Position numbers and translations under genes: made by a program. Source: Verrucomicrobiota bacterium (GTDB lineage Bacteria; Verrucomicrobiota; Kiritimatiellia; B70-G9). Taken from it: a DNA stretch of 29,568 nucleotides. Positions 23,314 to 29,568 of this stretch are shown in pieces; the stretch's first letter is position 1, and every line of letters starts with the position of its first letter. The notes under the pieces were generated by a model, which saw only the letters and a list, made by a program, of their open reading frames with translations, did no database searches and was not told the origin of the DNA. Location of the stretch: the NCBI GenBank assembly GCA_003641465.1, contig QNAJ01000001.1, positions 1 to 29,568 of the forward strand, written 5' to 3'.

Positions 23314-24363
23314 CTACGCGGGAATCCGCCAGGAAGGCAGGATCGGATCATGCAGTCCCAATACCGGAGCATGCTGGCGCCATTCTGAACCGGCCAATCC
23401 CGCGATCATGGCGGCGTTGTCGGTGCAGAATTGCGGTTCACTCAGCCGGAGACGCACGCCGAAATCTCTGCCGGTCTCCTCAAGAAGACGGCGCAACAGC
23501 CGGTTCCGCGCTACACCGCCAACGCAACCCAATGCCGCAAATTCACCATTTTCCAGCGCGCGGCGCAGCGGCCGGATCAGGGACTCCAGCACGGCCGCCT
23601 GATATGATGCGGCTGTATCCGCAATACGGCCCGGTTCGATGGACTCCGGATGGCGTTCTACAAAGTATCGCAGCGCGGTCTTCAACCCACTGAAGCTGAA
23701 GCACAGCTCCGGCGACAGTCCCTCCGGCACCATAGATGCATCGCGTACCTGCGGGCGCGGCAACGGCACCCGTGCGGGGTCGCCGTCCGCCGCCGCTTTC
23801 TCAATCGCCGGCCCCCCGGGGTAGCCGAGTCTCATGATGACCGCACCCTTGTCCAAGGCTTCCCCGGCGGCATCGTCCACAGTTTCGCCGAGAAGATGCA
23901 GGCCGCCGTCGGCATTCAGTTCAAGCAACATAGTGTGCCCCCCGGAGACCAGCAGGACGAGCATCGGCGAAACTTCCGCGGGCTGCGGCGACTCGGCGCC
24001 CAGGAAAAGAGAATAGACATGGGCTACCAGATGTGAAACACCCCGGACGGGCCTATCCAGACTCAGTCCCAAAGCACGGGCCGCGGCGGTGCCCACCAGA
24101 AGGGCCGGCGCAAGACCCGGCCCGCGGGTAACAGCGATTTCTTCAATGCTTTCCCATGGCAGTCCGGCATCATCCAGAGCACGCTGGACCACCACAGGCA
24201 ACTTCTCCACATGGAGACGCGAAGCAATCTCCGGAACGACACCCCCGAATGCCTGATGCCTGGCGATCTGGGAATAAACCACATTGGAGAGAACCTGACG
24301 ACCGTCACGCACCACTGCCGCAGCGGTCTCGTCACAGGAAGTCTCTATGCCCAGAATCAACAC
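23314..24363 (-). CDS. tsaD: tRNA N6-adenosine threonylcarbamoyltransferase
   Basis: A 349-residue cytoplasmic enzyme of the Kae1/TsaD family. It transfers threonylcarbamoyl to A37 of ANN-decoding tRNAs with TsaB and TsaE (t6A synthesis). The ASKHA-fold signatures are present: GIETSCDETAAAV (5-17), VVPEIASRLH (42-51), the metal-binding HLVAH with His111 and His115, LLVSGGHT (137-144), DDAAGEALDK (163-172), FSFSGLKTA (222-230), GGVARN (282-287) and CTDNAAMIA with Asp315. HLVAH replaces the more common HMEGH but keeps both metal histidines. Length is normal. ATG 24363 lies 9 bp after the ctpA stop, so the two genes form an operon. Confidence 0.96.
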   Translation of the reverse strand: MLILGIETSCDETAAAVVRDGRQVLSNVVYSQIARHQAFGGVVPEIASRLHVEKLPVVVQRALDDAGLPWESIEEIAVTRGPGLAPALLVGTAAARALGLSLDRPVRGVSHLVAHVYSLFLGAESPQPAEVSPMLVLLVSGGHTMLLELNADGGLHLLGETVDDAAGEALDKGAVIMRLGYPGGPAIEKAAADGDPARVPLPRPQVRDASMVPEGLSPELCFSFSGLKTALRYFVERHPESIEPGRIADTAASYQAAVLESLIRPLRRALENGEFAALGCVGGVARNRLLRRLLEETGRDFGVRLRLSEPQFCTDNAAMIAGLAGSEWRQHAPVLGLHDPILPSWRIPA

Positions 24364-24372
24364 CTGACCGGC

Positions 24373-25689
24373 TCAGCGGCTGGCTGCGGCCAGCGCCGCA
24401 CCCGGTTTGTGCAGCGCGGCCTGCTCGAACAGCAGGACTCCCTTGAGGACACTCACGGCGCGCTCCAGCTGCCGGTCGGGGACTTCCGGTTCTGACTCGG
24501 GCAGCCGTTCGTCCTTGGGGCGTGTGCGTTGCAACTGCAGCCGCTGCCATTCCTCCGCGGACACAGGAACCACAATATCCGGCTCAATGCCGCGGTCCTG
24601 AATGCGGCGATGTGACGGCGTGTAGTAGTGGGCGGTGGTCAGCCTGATCGCTGAGCCTTCCGATAGCGGTATCACGGTCTGTACTGATCCTTTCCCAAAG
24701 GATTTCTCGCCCACCAGAACCGCCCGGCGGTGATCCTTCAGTGCACCGGCCACGATCTCCGAGGCACTGGCACTGCCGCCGTTGATAAGCACCGCCAGAG
24801 GCAGATCCACCAGATGCCGGAGACCACGCGAGCGGAAGGTCTGCAGCACCCGGTTGTTGCGCCCCTCGGTGGTTACGATCAAAGCCCCCCGCGGCAGAAA
24901 GCGCTGAGAGACCTGCACCGCCGAAGAGAGCAGTCCGCCAGGGTTGTTGCGCAGATCAATGATGAGTGCCTTGAGCCCCTGCTCGCGCAGTTCATCAAGT
25001 GCACGATCCAAAGCCGCTCCCACCGGTTGATTGAACTGCGTGATCCTCAGATACCCGATGCCATCTTCCACCATCCGTACATCCTTGATGCTGGGTACCT
25101 TTATTTTCGCCCGGGTGATAGTGACTTCCTTGATTTCCTGAGTCCGCGGCCGGAAGATACGGATGGTGACCTGGGTTCCCGGTTCGCCCCTCAACTTGTG
25201 CACCGCGTCGGGCAGCGAAATGCCCTCAGTGGACTCTCCTTCAATCTCGATTATCCGGTCACCCGCCATCAATCCCGCCCGATAGCCGGGCGTGTCCTCC
25301 ATGGGAGCAACGATGGTAAGGATGCCGTCCCGGATGCTGATGACGATACCCAGTCCGCCGAACTGCCCGCTGGTATCGTCCCGCATGTCCTTGTACTCTT
25401 CCGGCTCCATGAATTCGCTGTGCGGATCCAGACCGCGCAGCATGCCGTGCAATGCCTTGTAGATCAGATCCTTGTAGGAAGTCTGCTCCGGTTCAACGTA
25501 GTTGGCCCGGATCTGTTCCAAGACATGAGTAAAAAGCGAGATATACTGATAGGCACTGCGCTTTTCATCCTCTGCAGGCGATTCCTCGGAGTATATGCGG
25601 GCGCTGATGATCAGGTTGACCACCAGCAGGACCGCCCCCATGACCCAGAGGGAGCGCCGGTAAACTCTGGCGCCTTTCCACGACGGCAT
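24373..25689 (-). CDS. ctpA: C-terminal processing protease, S41 family
   Basis: A 438-residue membrane-anchored serine protease facing the periplasm. It trims C termini or degrades envelope proteins. The N-terminal anchor (about 13-32) is followed by an S41 N-terminal helical part (45-105), a PDZ domain (about 110-185, with GGLGIVISIRDG and GYRAGLMAGDRIIEI) and the S41 catalytic core. GSASASE contains Ser308, and GEKSFGKGSVQ contains Lys333 and Gln337, spaced 25 and 4 as in the CtpB catalytic triad. The C terminus has a helix of about 35 residues. The start is ATG 25689, preceded by GGGAG; the longer frame to 25860 runs into the divergent TPR gene and lacks a ribosome site. tsaD follows in the same operon. 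Confidence 0.93.
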   Translation of the reverse strand: MPSWKGARVYRRSLWVMGAVLLVVNLIISARIYSEESPAEDEKRSAYQYISLFTHVLEQIRANYVEPEQTSYKDLIYKALHGMLRGLDPHSEFMEPEEYKDMRDDTSGQFGGLGIVISIRDGILTIVAPMEDTPGYRAGLMAGDRIIEIEGESTEGISLPDAVHKLRGEPGTQVTIRIFRPRTQEIKEVTITRAKIKVPSIKDVRMVEDGIGYLRITQFNQPVGAALDRALDELREQGLKALIIDLRNNPGGLLSSAVQVSQRFLPRGALIVTTEGRNNRVLQTFRSRGLRHLVDLPLAVLINGGSASASEIVAGALKDHRRAVLVGEKSFGKGSVQTVIPLSEGSAIRLTTAHYYTPSHRRIQDRGIEPDIVVPVSAEEWQRLQLQRTRPKDERLPESEPEVPDRQLERAVSVLKGVLLFEQAALHKPGAALAAASR

Positions 25690-25723
25690 CCGTTTCTCTC
25701 CCACATCGCAGCGCAAGTGACTA

Positions 25724-25752
25724 ACTCTAGTCCAGCCCGTCCGGCGTTGCAA
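25724..25752 (-). promoter_or_regulatory. Candidate promoter for ctpA-tsaD
   Basis: On the minus strand TTGCAA (25752-25747) and TAGAGT (25729-25724) are separated by 17 bp, each matching consensus at four of six positions. Initiation near 25717 would leave a leader of roughly 28 nt before ATG 25689. Confidence 0.55.
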
Positions 25753-25853
25753 CCCCGCCGTGTATGCGCCGGCGCTGCATCCTTGCCGCCGCTCCCGGAG
25801 TGTACTAGATTGAGCGCGGGACGCGGACAGCTGCTCAGCGCTCCCGGGGTGGC

Positions 25854-27104
25854 ATGGCAAAGACCAAGGACAGGGATCCGGAATCAGATCCCCACCGCAA
25901 GGCGGATCGAGGCTCTCTATATGATCTGAAGCCTCACCGCACCCGTTTCGCCGCCAACCAACCCGATGAAGGGGAGCGCTGGCAGGCGCTGCGGCACACC
26001 GTAGGACACCGCATGCTGGTTTCCAATATCCGCACTTTCGTCATCAGCGCGGTGGTCATGACCGGCTTCCTGATTCTGGCGACCTACGTGGCCGATCGCA
26101 TCTGGCGTTTCAAGGAACAGCGACATGTTTCCCGAGGAGAAGCCCCCGCGCCGGCGGCTGACAATAGAAGCATATCTTCACGTGAGACAGCATCGCCACC
26201 TGGGCTTACACCCACCAACCCGGCTACCGAGCTCGACCCGGAAAAGCTCCGTAAGGCCATTTTTCTTACCCGGTCGGCGGAAGCACTCGAAAAAGCCGGC
26301 GACCTGAAAGAAGCTGCCGGGCGCTACCAGGAAGCACTCAAGGTCTGGCCATACCTGGTGGATGCCTGGGCGCAGCTCGGGCGGGTATACCTGCAACTGC
26401 AGGATTTTGATAATGCCGCCCGCGCCCTGGAGCGGGCGGTGGAAAGTGACCCGTCCAACCCGGCGCTGCTCAACGATCTTGGGGTGGCGTATCTGTACCG
26501 GAACCATATACCCATGGCCGCCGAATTTTTCCGGGCCGCTGTGGATATTTCCCCGGACTACGCTCCCGCGCTTTTCAATCTGGTGCTCTGCTCGCTGGCA
26601 ACCGAGGATATCGAAACCGCCCGCGAACAGCTCGAGGCCTACCTGCGCATCAGGCCGGATGATCCCCGGGCTCTCAAGGAGAAAGCCTACCTCCTGGCCC
26701 GGGAGGGAAAATACCGCGAGGCCTTGGCGATCCTGCAGAAAGCCATCATCCACAACCCGGAATGGGCCCCTCTCTATTTCGATGCCGCAGCCGCCGCAGC
26801 TTTGCTGGGCAGTACGGAAGACGCCGTCGCTTACCTGGAAAAGGCTGAGTTGCTGACTACACCGCGGGAGGTCTACCGGGTATATTTGCAGCCGGCGTTC
26901 CAGCAGATTCGTCTTACGGAGCTGGGACAGTTGTTCGAGAAGGAACTCGCCGAACGGGCCCGGTCAGTACTGGCCGCAAAGGAAATGAGTCGCGTGGAGC
27001 AGGCGGTTCTGCCCATAGTCAGCAGCGAGTCGCGCTCCGGCGGAACCGCCACAACAGCAAGCAGAACGGTTTCTCCGACCAATGAACAACACAAACAGCC
27101 CTGA
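25854..27104 (+). CDS. Single-span TPR membrane protein
   Basis: A 416-residue protein. A charged N-terminal region of about 58 residues comes first, then one hydrophobic span (about 61-81, FVISAVVMTGFLILATYVAD) and a Pro/Ser/Thr linker. A block of tetratricopeptide repeats follows (about 131-365), such as GDLKEAAGRYQEALKVWPYL and DNAARALERAVESDPSNPAL. The charge pattern suggests the TPRs lie outside the cytoplasm. TPR arrays bind partner proteins; the partner is unknown. It overlaps the next gene by 23 nt, and the next gene has the same architecture, so the pair probably act together. The gene is divergent from ctpA. The ATG at 25854 follows GGGGTGG; no stronger start was seen. Confidence 0.86.
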   Translation: MAKTKDRDPESDPHRKADRGSLYDLKPHRTRFAANQPDEGERWQALRHTVGHRMLVSNIRTFVISAVVMTGFLILATYVADRIWRFKEQRHVSRGEAPAPAADNRSISSRETASPPGLTPTNPATELDPEKLRKAIFLTRSAEALEKAGDLKEAAGRYQEALKVWPYLVDAWAQLGRVYLQLQDFDNAARALERAVESDPSNPALLNDLGVAYLYRNHIPMAAEFFRAAVDISPDYAPALFNLVLCSLATEDIETAREQLEAYLRIRPDDPRALKEKAYLLAREGKYREALAILQKAIIHNPEWAPLYFDAAAAAALLGSTEDAVAYLEKAELLTTPREVYRVYLQPAFQQIRLTELGQLFEKELAERARSVLAAKEMSRVEQAVLPIVSSESRSGGTATTASRTVSPTNEQHKQP

Positions 27105-28200
27105 GCCCAAACCGGCAGCCTCAACCAGCGTCTACGAGGCACGCGACCAGGCACGAGGCCAGGACGTGCAGTTTGTCGAGCGCCCGGTAAGAAACCCCTT
27201 TATGCGCCCTTCCGGAGACCGCCGGATCAACCTGATTCTGGCACTGGCAGTCCTGATTACTCTGAGCGTAGCCGCCTGGTTGACCTACGTCTTCAACCGC
27301 CCCCCATCCTCGCTGAGCGTCCGCCAGCCGCGTTCAGTTGGCAGCGGTGGTTTGCGTGTTGCCCACCCTGATCTCCTTGTGACTCTCAGCCCCAGTACAG
27401 CAGTGCTGGTGGATGAACTTGCCGATCTGGAAGTTTCTCCACCCCCCACCGACCATCCGCCCCCCTTGAACGTGTTCTGGCTCAAACAGGCCGCCTATCA
27501 TATCGTCATGGGAGAGAAGGCGTATTCCGAAGAACGCCTGGCTGAAGCCCTCCAGCATTTCGAAGCCTGCCTGGATATCTACCCTGAAATCCGCGGCGCT
27601 CACCGCTACCTGGGCCTGATCCACCTCAAGCTCAAGAACTACGACCGCGCTGCGCAGGAATTTGAAAAGGTCGGCCAGGAGGAAGGCCTCTCAGCCGGGG
27701 TGGCCAACAACATCGGGGTGGCCTACCTGGCCCTCAATATGTTCGATTCGGCGGAGAAATACCTGAAGGAAGCAATCCGCATAGACCCTGACTACGCCAA
27801 TGCTTACCTGAACCTCGCCATGCTCGCGGAACGACGTAACGACCGGGAAGCGGCTGCCGCCTATATGGCAAAATATCTGCGCCTGCGGCCCACCGACCTG
27901 GCCGTCGCCCAGGCCTATGCCGCCCTCCTCATGGACCTCAATCGCTGGGCGGAAGCCATCCCCTGGCTTGAGAAAATACGCGATGCCTCCCCCGACCTTG
28001 CGCCGGTGTACTTTCGCCTGGCAATCGCTCTGGCCCACGCCGGCCATCATAAAGCCGCCTTCGCAGCCATTGACCGGGGAATCCAGCTCATGGACCCGCA
28101 GAAAGCCCTGGCTTGGCTCTCTGAACCTGATTTTGATCCCCTGCGGCGCGAGCCGGCTTTCCGAAGAATAATCACCACCCTCAGTGCTCAGTCAGAATAG
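27082..28200 (+). CDS. Second single-span TPR membrane protein
   Basis: A 372-residue protein with the same plan as its upstream neighbour: an N-terminal polar region of about 48 residues, one membrane span (about 50-70, INLILALAVLITLSVAAWLT), a proline-rich linker (around 115-127) and TPRs (about 130-345). Recognisable repeats include RYLGLIHLKLKNYDRAAQEF and NNIGVAYLALNMFDSAEKYL. The end (AWLSEPDFDPLRREPAFRRI) is a motif often seen closing TPR arrays. It begins inside the preceding gene (23-nt overlap) and its 3' end overlaps the convergent comEC stop by 13 nt. The two TPR proteins are probably paralogues or at least partners in an envelope complex. Confidence 0.87.
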   Translation: MNNTNSPEPKPAASTSVYEARDQARGQDVQFVERPVRNPFMRPSGDRRINLILALAVLITLSVAAWLTYVFNRPPSSLSVRQPRSVGSGGLRVAHPDLLVTLSPSTAVLVDELADLEVSPPPTDHPPPLNVFWLKQAAYHIVMGEKAYSEERLAEALQHFEACLDIYPEIRGAHRYLGLIHLKLKNYDRAAQEFEKVGQEEGLSAGVANNIGVAYLALNMFDSAEKYLKEAIRIDPDYANAYLNLAMLAERRNDREAAAAYMAKYLRLRPTDLAVAQAYAALLMDLNRWAEAIPWLEKIRDASPDLAPVYFRLAIALAHAGHHKAAFAAIDRGIQLMDPQKALAWLSEPDFDPLRREPAFRRIITTLSAQSE

Positions 28201-29568
28201 ACCGGTGTCCATTTCCAGGTAAACTCGCCGCCCCCACGGTCGTGCCAGCGGTCCATTCGCCGCCGCAGCAGTAGCTGCTCACCCATCGCCAGCCCACGCA
28301 CCCGGTCAGCGGTCAGCATGGCAACGCCCTGTCGCTCTCCGCGGCCTTCCCCGCCCACAGCTGCTGCTGGGATGGAATAAATGATCCATCCGGACCCGCT
28401 TTTCCGCAGGAGGCCCTGCAGACACATGAGATCATTCTTCAACCCGCCGATGACCGCCACGCCCACGCGCTCCGGCGCCCAGGTGGCTCCATCACTTGCT
28501 GCGGCCAGTGATGGCACTATCAGGACACCTCCGCCAAAGCCTGTTTCCAGCAGAAGCCCTACTGTATCCGGCACCTCACTGCCCGGCGGCGTGCGCGCCG
28601 CGATCGCCTGGATCATACGGCCGCGTACCATACCGGCACGCAGAGGGCGTCCGCCGACCGCCATCCGCTGCACCCGGACTCCTTGCTCACGCGCGGAGCG
28701 CAGTAAGCGGGCAACCGCCCGCGATCGGGTTGTAACCGGTGGACACCACAGTTGTTCAACCCGAGTCTCTTGCAAGAGGCGGGCTCCCGCCCCGCAGTGA
28801 ACTTCGTCTCCGGTGGTTATGACCAGGGCCTCCAGCCGTACCACGCCGGCTCTCCGGAGCAACGCTGCCAGTCGCCCGGCGTTACGCCGCGGCCCGGGAT
28901 CCACCAGCACCGCCTGACCCCCGCTGCGGAGGAGAACCGCAAGATGTCCCCGGCCGCGCCACACCAGAAGCTGCTCCTCCGGATGCGCCCATTGCCACCC
29001 CGCCATCGCCATCCCCAGCAGCACTACCGCAAGCATTGCCCGGCGTGCCCGCCGGTTCCATCCACCTATCGCGGCAACCGCCACCACTCCGTACCACGGC
29101 ACCGCCAGCCAGAGAGGAAAACCACCGACCTGCATATGGCCCGCCGGAACCTGCTGCAGCAACTCAACGAAATGCGCCGCCGCCCGGATCAACGAGCCAC
29201 CGAACCGGTTCAGCACTACCGACATCCCCGCCCATACCGACCCCAGCACAAGCGAAAGCGCCCCCGAAAGCACCGCCAGAGAAACCGCCGGAATCAGAAT
29301 CAGGTTCGCCGGTACCGCAATCGGCGAAAAAATATGGAAATATCTGGCTGCCAAGGGCGCCGAAGCCCACCAGGCGGCCAGGGAAACCAGCAGCAGGCGC
29401 AAAGCCCACACCGCCACCCGGCCGGGCGCATTGCGCCGTATCCGCCCGGGTGGCAACCAGGGATCGGGAATGACCCACTTTACGGGCAAGTTTGCCCACC
29501 GTAACCACAGCAGAATCCCGGCGACCACAACAAAAGAAAGCTGAAAGCCCGGGTCGCCGAGCTGCCCC
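28188..29568 (-). CDS. comEC: ComEC/Rec2 competence channel, C-terminal part (5' end outside window)
   Basis: The reverse frame stays open through the window edge. The first codons inside the window spell LGDPGFQLSFVVVAG, the hallmark of the ComEC competence domain, so the start lies beyond 29568. Several membrane helices follow, including FHIFSPIAVPANLILIPAVS. A C-terminal domain of about 260 residues then corresponds to the metallo-beta-lactamase-like domain of ComEC (VLVDPGPRRNAGRLAALL). Where that domain normally has the metal motif HxDxDH, this protein has TTGDEVHCGAG (about 28788-28820), which keeps one Asp and one His. The channel domain moves single-stranded DNA into the cytoplasm. 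The GTG at 29528 is internal, not the start. The 3' end overlaps the convergent TPR gene by 13 nt. Confidence 0.9.
   Translation of the reverse strand, partial: GQLGDPGFQLSFVVVAGILLWLRWANLPVKWVIPDPWLPPGRIRRNAPGRVAVWALRLLLVSLAAWWASAPLAARYFHIFSPIAVPANLILIPAVSLAVLSGALSLVLGSVWAGMSVVLNRFGGSLIRAAAHFVELLQQVPAGHMQVGGFPLWLAVPWYGVVAVAAIGGWNRRARRAMLAVVLLGMAMAGWQWAHPEEQLLVWRGRGHLAVLLRSGGQAVLVDPGPRRNAGRLAALLRRAGVVRLEALVITTGDEVHCGAGARLLQETRVEQLWCPPVTTRSRAVARLLRSAREQGVRVQRMAVGGRPLRAGMVRGRMIQAIAARTPPGSEVPDTVGLLLETGFGGGVLIVPSLAAASDGATWAPERVGVAVIGGLKNDLMCLQGLLRKSGSGWIIYSIPAAAVGGEGRGERQGVAMLTADRVRGLAMGEQLLLRRRMDRWHDRGGGEFTWKWTPVYSD

Noticed and set aside
25690..25860. Longer N terminus of CtpA
   Set aside because: ATG 25689 has GGGAG and directly precedes the membrane anchor; the extension overlaps the divergent TPR gene and the candidate promoter.
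24730..25929. Open forward frame of 399 codons opposite ctpA
   Set aside because: It shadows the S41 protease, whose catalytic motifs are intact on the other strand, and has no protein-like features.
29489..29528. GTG at 29528 as the start of a complete 446-residue gene
   Set aside because: The frame continues to the window edge and encodes the ComEC motif GDPGFQLSF upstream of this GTG, so the gene is truncated by the window.

Overview
The window is GC-rich bacterial chromosome. No gene here fixes the taxonomy. A secreted parallel beta-helix protein with a short C-terminal module of the kind common in Verrucomicrobia and Kiritimatiellota, DUF1573 and TPR membrane proteins, and a sugar permease with a large exported insert together suggest the PVC superphylum (Kiritimatiellota, Lentisphaerota or Verrucomicrobiota). 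That assignment is inference. Most starts carry a recognisable Shine-Dalgarno, often with 4-nt or longer gene overlaps.

Layout. (1) 133-3045, plus strand: an exported protein of unknown function, tRNA-Glu(TTC), leuB and asd. (2) 3048-4157, minus strand: a compact envelope operon of a membrane-anchored coiled-coil protein with an MreC-like tail, a 42-residue single-span microprotein and a 56-residue lipoprotein. The last two were found by reading the reverse strand. A strong TTGACA-17-TACTAT promoter precedes the operon. (3) 4361-7246, plus strand: DUF1573 protein, membrane-anchored rhodanese, MauE/DoxX-like membrane protein and an aspartyl-protease-fold protein without its catalytic motif. 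It looks like one exported thiol/redox operon. (4) 7270-10750, minus strand: two tandem Na/Pi-cotransporter-PhoU proteins. The promoter-proximal one has lost the QSS motifs. (5) 10751-12120: 1.37 kb without genes, built of degenerate dispersed repeats, a GTTGTTAG tandem array and a perfect 26-bp palindrome. (6) 12121-14619: secreted beta-helix protein, bracketed by a direct repeat of about 28 bp. (7) 14791-19895, minus strand: sugar ABC importer (binding lipoprotein and two permeases, no ATPase) with a cytoplasmic GH3 beta-N-acetylglucosaminidase-type enzyme. (8) 20033-25689, minus strand: hybrid histidine kinase, a small basic protein, tsaD and ctpA. (9) 25854-28200, plus strand: two single-span TPR proteins. 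(10) 28188-29568, minus strand: the C-terminal part of ComEC, running off the window edge, with a degenerate metallo-beta-lactamase tail.

How the parts work together. leuB and asd supply leucine and aspartate-family amino-acid synthesis. The GH3/ABC block probably imports and hydrolyses an aminosugar oligosaccharide. ctpA is a processing protease and tsaD makes the t6A tRNA modification. The less ordinary material is the CGC/rhodanese/MauE operon, the microprotein operon, the QSS-less Na/Pi paralogue and the repeat region beside the beta-helix gene.
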